Shown here piece by piece: positions 8,108-16,700 of a DNA stretch of 36,898 bases (its first letter is position 1; every line of letters begins with the position of its first letter). Position numbers and translations under genes: made by a program. Below the pieces are notes generated by a model. It saw only the letters and a program-made list of their open reading frames with translations, ran no database searches and had not been told where the DNA came from. This DNA is from a bacterium (lineage in GTDB: Bacteria > Actinomycetota > Acidimicrobiia > Spongiisociales > ZC4RG35). The stretch covers positions 1 through 36,898 of the forward strand of contig JAHEDH010000018.1 in assembly GCA_024641285.1 (NCBI GenBank). Direction: 5' to 3'.

Positions 8108-9042
8108 CCCATGTACCTCGCTTCTCTCCAGGTCACGTATCTGTTGGCCACGAATCCGATGATCAGCACCAGGAAGAACAGCACGATCGATGCAGCGGCG
8201 GCGAAACCCTGCCTGAACGTGGGTGAGGTGCCCTGGCCGAAGCCCTCGGCGAACACCAGATATCCGAGCACCTGGGTGCCCGGTTTGTACCCGAGCAACA
8301 CCAGGAACAGCTGCCACGCCTGCAGCGACCCGACGATGTTCAACAGGAAGTTGGTGTTGATCGCCGGTGTCAGCTGTGGCCAGGTGATGCTACGGAACAG
8401 CTCCCAACCGCTTGCGCCGTCGATTCGCGCCGCCTCGTAGAGGTCGGTGTTGATCGTCTGCATACCGGCGAGGAAGATGACCATCGTGACGCCGACGTTG
8501 GCCCAGATCTGAACGACGATGACCCAGTTGAATGCCGGTCCGGGAAGACCGCCGAGGAACTCGGACTGGGCGCCGAACCAGTCGAACATCGTCGCCATCG
8601 GACCGCCGCGGGGTTGGAGGAACAGCTTCCACATCAGACCCTGGATCACGACGCCGAGGATCACCGGGATGAAGAAGAGGGTGCGGAAGACCGTGCGTCC
8701 CCTCAGCTTCTGGTTGAGGAGCAATGCGAGGATCAGTCCGAGGGTGAACTGCACGAAGGTGACGATGACCGAGAACTTCAGCGTGCGCAGGGTGGCATCG
8801 ATGTTGTCCCTCGAGGCCAACCCCTGGAAGAGGAACTCGTCGTAGTTGTCCAGCCCGATCCAGTTGACGGGTGCGCCACGCAGGCCACTGGCGTCGGTGA
8901 ACGAGTACACGGCCGTTGCGAGTGACGGGCCGAGGGCGATCAGGATGTAGAGAAAGACGCCCGGAGCGAGCAGCAGGATCGGCGCGTACCGCTTCCATCC
9001 GCTCGTGCTGCCGAACAGGTAGTTCTTGTTCATGATCGCCAC
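8104..9042 (-). CDS. Sugar ABC transporter permease (MalF type)
   Basis: The protein has 312 residues with about six membrane helices. The first, about residues 18-40, is FLYILIALGPSLATAVYSF-like. The EAA loop is LYEAARIDGASGWELFRSITWPQLTPA, which marks a CUT1 permease. Partnered with the MalG-type protein, it forms the channel for oligosaccharide uptake. The start is GTG 9042, with GGAGGG about 10 bases upstream; ATG 9033 is an in-frame alternative. A strong stem-loop lies in the 87-bp gap between this gene and the binding-protein gene. Confidence 0.92.
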   Translation of the reverse strand: MAIMNKNYLFGSTSGWKRYAPILLLAPGVFLYILIALGPSLATAVYSFTDASGLRGAPVNWIGLDNYDEFLFQGLASRDNIDATLRTLKFSVIVTFVQFTLGLILALLLNQKLRGRTVFRTLFFIPVILGVVIQGLMWKLFLQPRGGPMATMFDWFGAQSEFLGGLPGPAFNWVIVVQIWANVGVTMVIFLAGMQTINTDLYEAARIDGASGWELFRSITWPQLTPAINTNFLLNIVGSLQAWQLFLVLLGYKPGTQVLGYLVFAEGFGQGTSPTFRQGFAAAASIVLFFLVLIIGFVANRYVTWREARYMG

Positions 9043-9071
9043 GAGCGTCTCGCCCTCCGTTCGGTTTTGTC

Positions 9072-9108
9072 GGAGCGGATCCTCGTCGCTGAGACGAGGA
9101 CCCGCTCC
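9072..9108. other. Intercistronic stem-loop between binding-protein and permease genes
   Basis: The left arm 9072-9087 (GGAGCGGATCCTCGTC) pairs with the right arm 9093-9108 over 16 positions with one mismatch, around a 5-base loop. It lies downstream of the sugar-binding lipoprotein gene and upstream of the permease genes. In the operon direction no U-tract follows it, so it does not look like a full terminator. A T-run (9119-9124) lies on the other side, so only plus-strand transcripts would see a terminator-like order. Known binding-protein operons use such elements to protect the upstream message and give excess binding protein. That role here is inference. Confidence 0.7.
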
Positions 9109-9129
9109 AGATATTCGGTTTTTTCTTAC

Positions 9130-10530
9130 TTACCCGCCGAGACCGGCTTCGAGGTCGGCCTGTGCCTGATCGGCGAGCGCCTTGGCGTCGGTCCACTCGT
9201 TGTATGGAGCGAACCACGCCGCCGCCTGCCATGCGTTGGCCCACTGACCCGCACCGGTGGGTGCGACCCAGATCTGCTCGAAGGCGTTCCGGTAGTTGGC
9301 CAGCAGCGGTGACACCGCATTGCCCAGAACGCTGTCCAGCGTTGCCGTGGGCTGCGTCGGCAGGAAGCCGGTTGCATCCACGAACGCCTGGTAGTTGTCA
9401 GGATCCGAGAGTGCTGCCAGGTAGGCCTTGGCAACGTCGGGGTTCGGCGTGTCCTCGGCGATCAGGAAGCTGAGGTCGTATTTGCCGAACAGGTACTGGT
9501 TGTCGGCGGCGTTGTCGCTGCCCGGGAACGGCGCGTACGTCCACTCGAAGTCGGGCTCGAACCCTTCGAGGTTCGCACCCTGCCACGTTCCTGTGGGAAG
9601 GAAGGCGACGTCGCCTGCGGCGTAGCGGGCCGTCGCCTCGTCGTGGCTGAGACCGGTGACACCCGACTCGAGCATTTCGGTGGCATAGACCTGGAACCGC
9701 TCGATCGTCTCGAGGGCCTTGCCCTCGTTCCACTTGATCGCGCCGGTCCACAGACCCTCCGAAAGCGCTGCCTGATCCGGGAATTCGGCACCGAGCAGAC
9801 CGTAGGAGCCCACGAAGATCGGCCACGTGTCGCCACCGCCCTGCGTCATGCAGGCGTTGCCGGATGCATTGATGGTGTCGCAGGCTGCGATCAGCTCGTC
9901 CCAGGTCGTTGGGATGTCGACGCCGAGCTCGGCGAGCAGATCGACGTTGGTGAACATGCCGCTGAACGCGTTGCGTCCCATGTTGATGCCGTAGACCTTG
10001 CCATCGAACGAAACGGCGTCACGGACGGTCGCCTCGTCGAAGTTCTGGATGAAGGGTTCATCGGTCAGGTCCATGATGAGGTTCGCCTCGATCAGCTGCT
10101 GCCAAGCGGGCTTCTCGACACCGGTCATGTACGGCTGAATCGCGTTCGAGAAGCCGGCGCACGGTGCCACGCAGTAGTCGATGACGTCGACGTCGTTCGC
10201 CGACAGGCGGGTCTGAATGGATGTCGCCATGTCACCGGGGGCGACGATGGACATGTCCACGGTCACTCCGGGGTTGGCCGCTTCGAAGTCGGCGTTGAAT
10301 GCGTCCATGTACTCGGTGAACGCCGGGTTCTGATGGATGAGGACCCGGAGGGTGACCTCTTCGGCAGTTCCACCGCTGGTGGTCGCCGGTGCGTCGCCTC
10401 CGCTGGTGGTCGCAGTCGAATCGCCTGCGGTCGTTTCGGTGGTGTCACCGCTGTCGCCGTCTCCGCAGGCTGCCACGAGCAGCGCAAAGACGACGAGAAG
10501 CGACAGCACCCAGCTTCTCTTGTTGATCAC
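9130..10530 (-). CDS. Extracellular sugar-binding lipoprotein of CUT1 ABC importer
   Basis: The protein has 466 residues. A signal peptide ends in the lipobox LLVAAC (about residue 21), followed by an acidic Thr/Gly-rich linker of about 35 residues. The mature fold starts at VTLRVLIHQNPAFTEYMDAFNADFEAANPGVTV, the usual family-1 binding-protein opening. Internal marks include YGINMGRNAFSGMFTNVDLLAELGVDIPTTWDELIAAC and FLPTGTWQGANLEGF. It should capture oligosaccharides at the cell surface and hand them to the two permeases. The start is GTG 10530, chosen because AGGAGGAG precedes it and the signal peptide follows at once. The GTG overlaps the stop of a 45-codon candidate leader ORF (GTGA). A longer start further upstream would ruin the signal peptide. 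Confidence 0.93.
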   Translation of the reverse strand: MINKRSWVLSLLVVFALLVAACGDGDSGDTTETTAGDSTATTSGGDAPATTSGGTAEEVTLRVLIHQNPAFTEYMDAFNADFEAANPGVTVDMSIVAPGDMATSIQTRLSANDVDVIDYCVAPCAGFSNAIQPYMTGVEKPAWQQLIEANLIMDLTDEPFIQNFDEATVRDAVSFDGKVYGINMGRNAFSGMFTNVDLLAELGVDIPTTWDELIAACDTINASGNACMTQGGGDTWPIFVGSYGLLGAEFPDQAALSEGLWTGAIKWNEGKALETIERFQVYATEMLESGVTGLSHDEATARYAAGDVAFLPTGTWQGANLEGFEPDFEWTYAPFPGSDNAADNQYLFGKYDLSFLIAEDTPNPDVAKAYLAALSDPDNYQAFVDATGFLPTQPTATLDSVLGNAVSPLLANYRNAFEQIWVAPTGAGQWANAWQAAAWFAPYNEWTDAKALADQAQADLEAGLGG

Positions 10531-10664
10531 GATTGGTTCTCCTCCTCGGTGTACGTGGTGGATTGTCCCACACGCATCGATGGCTCTCTCCGGGAGGACG
10601 CTCCCGAAAGCGACCACGCACGGTTCACGCTGAGCATGATTCCGGCGATGTCGCTTCGGTTCAT
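10527..10664 (-). CDS. Candidate 45-codon leader ORF, coupled to the binding-protein gene
   Basis: A short frame begins at ATG 10664 behind a strong GGGAGGAAG ribosome site. It ends at TGA 10527-10529, overlapping the GTG start of the binding-protein gene by 4 bp. The product would begin MNRSDIAGIMLSVNRAWSLS and end TYTEEENQS. It has no signal peptide or recognised domain. The run of three Glu codons near its end also forms the ribosome site of the next gene. It lies about 45 bases downstream of the predicted transcription start, so ribosomes would meet it first. It may be a coupling or regulatory leader rather than a functional protein. No homology can be checked here. Confidence 0.45.
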   Translation of the reverse strand: MNRSDIAGIMLSVNRAWSLSGASSRREPSMRVGQSTTYTEEENQS

Positions 10665-10680
10665 CGTGTCTTCCTCCCGC

Positions 10681-10694
10681 TGGGAGCGCTCCCA
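10681..10694. promoter_or_regulatory. CebR/CelR-type operator 1
   Basis: This is the perfect 14-bp palindrome TGGGAGCGCTCCCA. It is identical to the site I know for CelR of Thermobifida fusca and the CebR group of streptomycetes. It lies just downstream of the leftward promoter, and its centre is 20 bp from operator 2, so both sit on the same DNA face. Confidence 0.85.
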
Positions 10695-10700
10695 GATTTC

Positions 10701-10714
10701 TGGGAGCGCTCTCG
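10701..10714. promoter_or_regulatory. CebR/CelR-type operator 2
   Basis: TGGGAGCGCTCTCG differs from the perfect palindrome at two positions in one arm. It directly abuts the -10 box (10716-10721) of the leftward operon and covers its probable start point. Confidence 0.8.
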
Positions 10715-10715
10715 G

Positions 10716-10745
10716 ACTATAACCGGCAGATTAAGAACTCGTCAA
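10716..10745 (-). promoter_or_regulatory. Promoter of the leftward carbohydrate operon
   Basis: On the minus strand TTGACG (10745-10740) and TATAGT (10721-10716) form -35 and -10 elements with an 18-bp spacer. The expected start point, near 10709, falls inside the second operator, so bound repressor would block initiation. The -35 box overlaps the region of the divergent lacI promoter. Confidence 0.7.
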
Positions 10746-10748
10746 GTG

Positions 10749-10776
10749 TTGACTTGCATATTCGTCAGGTTGTAGT
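10749..10776 (+). promoter_or_regulatory. Promoter of the lacI-GH3-phosphorylase operon
   Basis: TTGACT (10749-10754) and TGTAGT (10771-10776) are spaced by 16 bp on the plus strand. The predicted start lies around 10783, within the third operator, suggesting autoregulation. The LacI-family gene starts at 10812 with no clear ribosome site. Confidence 0.6.
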
Positions 10777-10779
10777 GTC

Positions 10780-10793
10780 TGAGAGCGCTCTCT
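10780..10793. promoter_or_regulatory. CebR/CelR-type operator 3
   Basis: The 12-bp core GAGAGCGCTCTC (10781-10792) is a perfect palindrome. It lies downstream of the -10 box of the lacI operon and covers its probable start point, 79 bp centre-to-centre from operator 2. It probably mediates self-repression and could loop with the other two sites. Confidence 0.8.
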
Positions 10794-10811
10794 CGATCCG
10801 CGCGGCGCAAT

Positions 10812-11852
10812 ATGGCAGAGAATCTCACACTCGAGGATATCGGAAGGTTGGCGGGCGTGTCCCGTTCAACGGTGTCCCGCGTGATCAACGGTCAGGCGAA
10901 CGTCAACCCGAGCGTGAGATCGCGGGTTCAGGAAGTGATTCAGCGGACCGGGTACACGCCGAACGTCGTCGCTCGATCACTGGTGTCCGGCAGGACCGGC
11001 GTCATCGGTCTCGTCATCCCCAGTCGGGTACACAGCCTCTTCGAGGACCCCTACTTCTCCCGGCTCATCCAGGGCATCAGCGCAGCCAGCAACCGGGCGG
11101 GGAACACGCTCTCGCTGTTCCTGTTCCAGAACGAGGAAGAGGAGAGCGCTCTCTATCCGCGGGTCGTGACGTCAGGAGTCCTCGACGGGTTGATCCTCAC
11201 CGCGACACGCATGGCCGACCCGCTCCTGGCCCGGATGGCGGTCGGTGAGATCCCGCTGGTGATCGTCGGGCGGCCCGACGTCGACGGGATCAGCTACGTC
11301 GATGTGGACAACCACGGGGGTGCAATGCTCGCGGCCGGCCACCTCGTCGATCTCGGCTACCAGCGAATCGGAATCGTCAGCGCGCCGACCTCGACCACGG
11401 CGGGAGTGGATCGCCTGAACGGGTTCGTGGAGGGTCTGGCGCTACGCGGGATGCCCTTGCACCCCGACCTCCGCGCCGACGGCGACTTCTCCGAGGAGAG
11501 CGGGTACCAGGCGATGCGCCGGCTCATCCCCCACCGGCCCGACGCCGTCTTCGCGGCCTCCGACACGATGGCGGTGGGGGCGCTGTGGGCGCTCCAAGAG
11601 GCCGGTCTCCGCGTACCGCACGATGTCGCTCTGATGGGATTCGACGGGCTCCCCGCCTCAGAGAAGTCCAACCCTGCGCTGACGACTGTCCGCCAGCCCG
11701 TCACCGACACCGGAGCTCGCGCCGTACAGATGCTCAACGATCTCGTCACCGGGGCCGCCACGTCGCCCGTCGTCGAGGTCTTTCCGGTGGAGTTGGTCGT
11801 CCGCGAGTCGTGTGGAGCGATGCTTGCATCATCCCGACCGCGAACCGATTAG
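10812..11852 (+). CDS. LacI-family transcriptional regulator (CebR/CelR-like)
   Basis: The protein has 346 residues. An N-terminal helix-turn-helix and hinge (LTLEDIGRLAGVSRSTVSRVINGQ, about residues 5-28; hinge ending near NVVARSL) is followed by a periplasmic-binding-protein-like sensor domain. That domain carries VIGLVIP, DGLILTATR, DVDNHGGAMLAAGHLVDLGYQRIGIV, DAVFAASDTMAVGALWALQEAGLRVP and LMGFDGLP. It represses from palindromic sites at both divergent promoters, and an oligosaccharide should release it. The operator sequence places it with regulators that sense cellobiose-like beta-glucosides. A further perfect operator core lies inside its own coding sequence at 11142-11153. The start is ATG 10812. 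Confidence 0.93.
   Translation: MAENLTLEDIGRLAGVSRSTVSRVINGQANVNPSVRSRVQEVIQRTGYTPNVVARSLVSGRTGVIGLVIPSRVHSLFEDPYFSRLIQGISAASNRAGNTLSLFLFQNEEEESALYPRVVTSGVLDGLILTATRMADPLLARMAVGEIPLVIVGRPDVDGISYVDVDNHGGAMLAAGHLVDLGYQRIGIVSAPTSTTAGVDRLNGFVEGLALRGMPLHPDLRADGDFSEESGYQAMRRLIPHRPDAVFAASDTMAVGALWALQEAGLRVPHDVALMGFDGLPASEKSNPALTTVRQPVTDTGARAVQMLNDLVTGAATSPVVEVFPVELVVRESCGAMLASSRPRTD
11142..11153. promoter_or_regulatory. Perfect operator core inside the lacI coding sequence
   Basis: GAGAGCGCTCTC here is identical to the core of operator 3, about 361 bp downstream, within codons for Glu-Ser-Ala-Leu. It resembles the intragenic auxiliary operator O2 of the E. coli lac system in placement. Chance from codon usage cannot be excluded. 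Confidence 0.5.
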
Positions 11853-11896
11853 GGCCTCTGTATGACGAGAGATCTGCAGGGCCACCCCGAGGTGGA

Positions 11897-13756
11897 ATGC
11901 GCGGCAGCGAGGCCGTCCGCCCGTCGAGCGCGGGCCGTGATCGGCGTCGCGACGTGATCCGCCCGCCTATCGATCACACGATCTCGGAGATGACGCTGTC
12001 CGAGAAGATCGGGCAGATGACGCAGGTGTCCAACGAGAGCATCACTCCTGCCGAGGTGTCGGACCATGCCATCGGCTCGGTGTTGAGTGGCGGCAATGGC
12101 AATCCGGAACCGAACACGCCCGAAGTCTGGTCCGACATGGTCGGCTCCTACGCCGAAGCTGCCACTCGGACGCGTCTCGGTGTGCCGTTGCTTTACGGGG
12201 TGGATGCCGTCCACGGGCACAGCAACGTCGGCGGTGCAACCGTCTTCCCCCACAACATCGGCCTGGGAGCCGCAGGCGACGACGAGCTGGTGCTGAGGAT
12301 CGGTGAGGCAACCGCCGCCGAGATGCTGGCAACCGGCGTGGGATGGGCGTTCGCGCCGACGATCGCCGTTCCCCAGGACATCAGGTGGGGACGAACCTAC
12401 GAGGGATACGGTCGTGATCCCTCGCTGGTCTCTGCGATGGGGGCGGCCCTGATCACCGGCCTGCAGCGGTCCGAGCCCGGCAGACCGCGAGCGCTTGCCT
12501 GCGCCAAGCACTTCGTGGGCGATGGCGCAACCAGCTGGGGTACGGCGCCACGGTTCGACTTCGTCGACTGGTGGGATGGTTGGGGCGACGGATGGCAGAT
12601 CGACCAGGGCGACGCCCGCATTTCAGAGGTGGAGCTCCGATCGATCCATCTGCGTCCGTACATCGCTGCGATCCAGGCGGGCGTGATGACCGTGATGGCC
12701 TCCTACAACTCGTGGAACGGTGCGAAACTGCATGCCCATCGAGGACTGCTCACCGACGTGCTCAAGGGCGAGCTCGGCTTCGCAGGCTTTGTCGTGTCGG
12801 ACTGGATGGGCGTCGATCAGATCGATCCGAGTTATGGGACGGGCGTCGCCACCGCCATCAACGCCGGGATCGACATGGTCATGGTCCCCGACGAGTACCG
12901 CCGGTTCATCGCAGCCATGACGGAAGCGGTGACGACGGGTCTGATTCCGATGTCACGAATCGACGACGCCGTCCGCAGAATCCTGCGGGCCAAGACCGCC
13001 GCCGGACTGTTCGCCGACGGGCTCGAACGCCCACCGCTCGAAGTGATCGGCTCGGCCGACCACCGGGCACTCGCCGCCGAGGCAGTCAGACGCAGTGCCG
13101 TCCTGCTGAAGAACGATGGCGCCCTCCCAATCGCCCCGGTGGTCGATTCGCTCCGCATCGCAGGCGAGGCGGCAGACGACATCGGGCTGCAATGCGGTGG
13201 TTGGACCGTCGGGTGGCAGGGTGGCACCGGGCGGACCACGTCGGGAACGACGCTGCTCGAGGGTCTGCAGGCCCTCGGCCACGCCGACGTCGCCTTCGAG
13301 CCCGCCGGCCGATTCGTCGACGCGGCCCGCGCCGACCTCGGCATCGTCTGCATCGCAGAGCGCCCGTATGCCGAGGGGCCTGGCGACTGTGCCGCACCTG
13401 ATGCGTCCGAAGCCGATCGCAAGGTCTTCGCGAAGATGCGCCGGGACTGCGAGAAGCTGGTCCTCGTCATCTATTCGGGACGACCGCTTGCCGTCGCCGA
13501 CCTCATAGAACAGGCCGATGCGGTCGTGGCCGCCTGGCTCCCGGGAAGCGAAGCCGGAGCACTCGCCGACGTGTTGACCGGTAGGTTCCCGTTCGAGGCC
13601 CACACCTCGCAGCCATGGCCGGGGTCGCTCGAAGACCTGGGACAGCCTGAGGCACCGCCTCTGTACCCGACCGGCCACGGCCTTCACACGGCACAGGTGG
13701 CGATGACCGCCGAGCAATCGCCGGCGGGGGCCGCTCGAACGGCGGTCGAACGATGA
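11897..13756 (+). CDS. GH3 beta-glucosidase (cytoplasmic)
   Basis: The protein has about 619 residues. The (beta/alpha)8 domain opens with MTLSEKIGQMTQ. It carries PLLYGVDAVHGHSNVGGATVFPHNIGLGA, WAFAPTIAVPQDIRWGRTYEGYG, ACAKHFVGDGAT and the nucleophile motif GFVVSDWMG (Asp302). A second alpha/beta domain starts near RRSAVLLKNDGALPI and contains GGWTVGWQGG and WLPGSEAG. This is the two-domain exo-glucanase/beta-glucosidase layout without a fibronectin tail. No signal peptide is seen, so it would release glucose from imported beta-linked oligosaccharides. ATG 11897 was chosen, with GAGG just ahead; GTG 11954 is an alternative and nothing recognisable is lost with it. It sits 44 bp after lacI and 13 bp before the large putative phosphorylase gene. 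Confidence 0.88.
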   Translation: MRGSEAVRPSSAGRDRRRDVIRPPIDHTISEMTLSEKIGQMTQVSNESITPAEVSDHAIGSVLSGGNGNPEPNTPEVWSDMVGSYAEAATRTRLGVPLLYGVDAVHGHSNVGGATVFPHNIGLGAAGDDELVLRIGEATAAEMLATGVGWAFAPTIAVPQDIRWGRTYEGYGRDPSLVSAMGAALITGLQRSEPGRPRALACAKHFVGDGATSWGTAPRFDFVDWWDGWGDGWQIDQGDARISEVELRSIHLRPYIAAIQAGVMTVMASYNSWNGAKLHAHRGLLTDVLKGELGFAGFVVSDWMGVDQIDPSYGTGVATAINAGIDMVMVPDEYRRFIAAMTEAVTTGLIPMSRIDDAVRRILRAKTAAGLFADGLERPPLEVIGSADHRALAAEAVRRSAVLLKNDGALPIAPVVDSLRIAGEAADDIGLQCGGWTVGWQGGTGRTTSGTTLLEGLQALGHADVAFEPAGRFVDAARADLGIVCIAERPYAEGPGDCAAPDASEADRKVFAKMRRDCEKLVLVIYSGRPLAVADLIEQADAVVAAWLPGSEAGALADVLTGRFPFEAHTSQPWPGSLEDLGQPEAPPLYPTGHGLHTAQVAMTAEQSPAGAARTAVER

Positions 13757-13769
13757 GAAGGGATCGAAG

Positions 13770-16700
13770 ATGACGCTCGCACACAGCGATGAGCTCACGG
13801 GCTCGGACTCCGAGGGACTCGTCGAGGTGAATGGCGAGGGTTTCTACTGCATCCCCGACGTCCATCGCATTCCACCGTTTCTGATGAGCGTCGTGAGCGA
13901 CGGCGACCGCTGGATGTTCGTGTCGAGCACCGGCGGGCTGACCGCCGGTCGGGCGAATTCCTCCAAGGCCCTGTTCCCGTACGTGACCGACGACCGACTC
14001 CACGACGAGGCGGGCTCGGTCGGCCCCGTGACGGCCATCCGGGTGGTCGGCGACGCCAGTGACGAGATCTGGCGCCCGTTCCGCCGAATCCCGGACGAGC
14101 ATGTCAGCCGGGCGCTGTACAAGTCGGTGGTCGGTGACTCGGTCATCTTCGAAGAGCGGCATTCGCGATTGAACCTCCGCTTCCGATACCGCTGGTCCAC
14201 GAGCGACCGATTCGGCTTCATCAGGACGGCGACGCTCGCCAATGAGGGCGACGCCCCCGTCCACGCCGAACTCGTCGACGGGCTGTTGCATCTGCTGCCC
14301 TACGGTCTCGACCCGTCGGTGTATCAGCGCCTGAGCAACCTCACCAACGCCTACAAGCGGAGCGAGGTCATCGATGCCGCAACGCGTTTCGCCGTGTTCT
14401 CCCTCGAGGCCGGCATCGTGGATCGGCCGGAGCCGGCCGAGGTGCTCCGCGGCACCGTGGCCTGGTCGGTGGGTCTCGACGGCGCAGCACTCACCGTCTC
14501 CCCGGACGCGCTGAGCGACTTCGACGGGGCAGCGAGCCATGCCGTCGCGCACCTCTCGACCGGGCGTCCCGGTGCGTACCTCCTCCAAGGGTCCGTCGAT
14601 CTCGATCCCGGTTCCGACACGCGGTGGCACATCGTGGCGGACGTGGCCCAGGACCAGGTGGACGTCACTGCGCTTCTGAGACTGGTCTCGACCGAGCCGA
14701 ACCTCCCTGGCGCCCTTGCCTCGGAGATCCAGCGGTCCTCCCGGTCGCTCGTCGAGATCATGGCGCCCGCAGACGCCCTACAGCGGACCGGGGACCGCGT
14801 GGCGACTGCCCACCAGTTCGCCAATGTGACATACAACGTGATGCGAGGAGGTGTGCCGCTCAACGGCTACCGGATTTCGACCTGGGACTTCATGCGATTC
14901 CTCCGGACCCGGAACAGGAACGTTGCGGACCGCCACGAGGATTGGCTGAAAGCATTCCCGGAGACGATCGACCGTCACGAGCTCCTCGATCGGATCGACC
15001 AGGCGGGCGACCCACAGCTCGTCCGACTCGGACAGGAGTACCTCCCGTTCAGCTTCGCCCGCCGGCACGGCGATCCCAGCCGGCCGTGGAACGCATTCTC
15101 CATCCGCACGCGGGACGACGACGGCAGGCCGGTGCTCTACTACGAGGGCAACTGGCGCGACATCTTCCAGAACTGGGAGGCGCTGTGCATGAGCTTTCCC
15201 GAGTTCCTCCCGAGCGTCATCTCCGTGTTCGTCGACGCCTCGACGCCGGACGGGTTCAACCCCTACCGCATCACCCGCGACGGCATCGACTGGGAGGTCC
15301 CCGACCCCGACGACCCGTGGAGCGGCATCGGCTACTGGGGCGATCACCAGATCGTGTATCTCCTCCGTCTGCTCGAGGCGAGCGATCGCTACCTGCCCGG
15401 CCGGGTGGGCGCGCTCCTCGGCGAGCGGCTGTACTCGTATGCCGACGTGCCGTATCGGATCGCCCCGTACGACGACCTGGTGCGCGACCCGAAGGCGACC
15501 ATCCACTACGACGAGGAGGCGGCAGCGCGCTCGGCGGCCCGCGTCAACGCACTCGGGGGCGACGGAAAACTGGTCACGGACGACTCGGGAGAGGTCTACC
15601 TCGCGACCCTCGCCGAGAAGCTCCTCGTGCCGACCCTTGCGAAACTCTCCAATTTCGTGCCGGGAGGCGGCATCTGGATGAACACGGAGCGGCCCGAGTG
15701 GAACGACGCCAACAACGCGCTCGTCGGGTACGGCCTGTCGATGGTGACCCTCTATCAGCTGCGGCGCTACCTCGAACACCTCAGCGCACTGCTCGGCACG
15801 GCGGCATCCCCAGCGTTCCCGATGTCGACAGAGGTCGCCGACTGGCTGCGCGCCGTCTCGTCGACGCTGCACCGCTCCGGCCCCGAAGTCACCGATTCCG
15901 ACGACCGTGGCCGCAAGGAGCTGATGGACGACCTCGGCGCAGCGTTCGATGCGTACCGATCGACCATCTATGCGTCGGGCTTCTCGGGGACTGCGGCCGT
16001 CACCGTCGATGAGCTCGCCGCGCTCTGCAGTATCTCGATGGCCCACCTCGACGCGACGATCCGAGCCAACCGTCGAAGCGACGGGCTCTACCACTCCTAC
16101 AACGTGGTCCGTTTCACCGAGAATGCGACTGCGGCGGCCGTCGAGCACCTCTTCGAGATGCTCGAAGGGCAGGTCGCGGTCCTCGACTCCGGCGTGCTGA
16201 GCCCCTCAGAGCGCGCAGACGTTGTCGATGCGCTGTTCTCGAGTCCGATGTATCGGGCCGACCAGGGCAGCTTCATGCTGTACCCGGTCCGCCACCTTCC
16301 GCCGTTCCTCGAGAAGAACGTGGTACCCGCCGAGGCCATCGAAGGCAATGCGCTGCTGCGAGGACTGCTCGACCGCGGTGACCGCTCGATCGTGATGGTC
16401 GACGAGGGAGGGCTGTTCCGATTCAGCCCGGACTTCTCCAACGCTCGAGACCTCGACGAGGCACTGGACGCCCTCGACGAGACGTGGAGCGAGCTCGTAC
16501 GCGATCACCGCGTCGCCACGCTGGACAGCTACGAGCAGGTGTTCGACCACCATGCCTACACCGGTCGGTCCGGGTCGATGTACGGCTACGAGGGGATCGG
16601 CTCGATCTACTGGCACATGGTCGCCAAGCTCCTGGTGGCGGTGCAGGGGTCGGTGCTCGACGCAGTCCGACACGGTGCGCCTGCCGAGACGACCGGACGG

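Noticed and set aside
9643-10722. 359-codon plus-strand frame opposite the binding-protein gene
   Set aside because: It is antisense to a well-supported lipoprotein and has no recognisable domain; its end runs through the operators.
14624-16012. 462-codon frame overlapping the large phosphorylase-like gene
   Set aside because: It is Arg- and Pro-rich in an alternative frame of a gene with clear conserved motifs.
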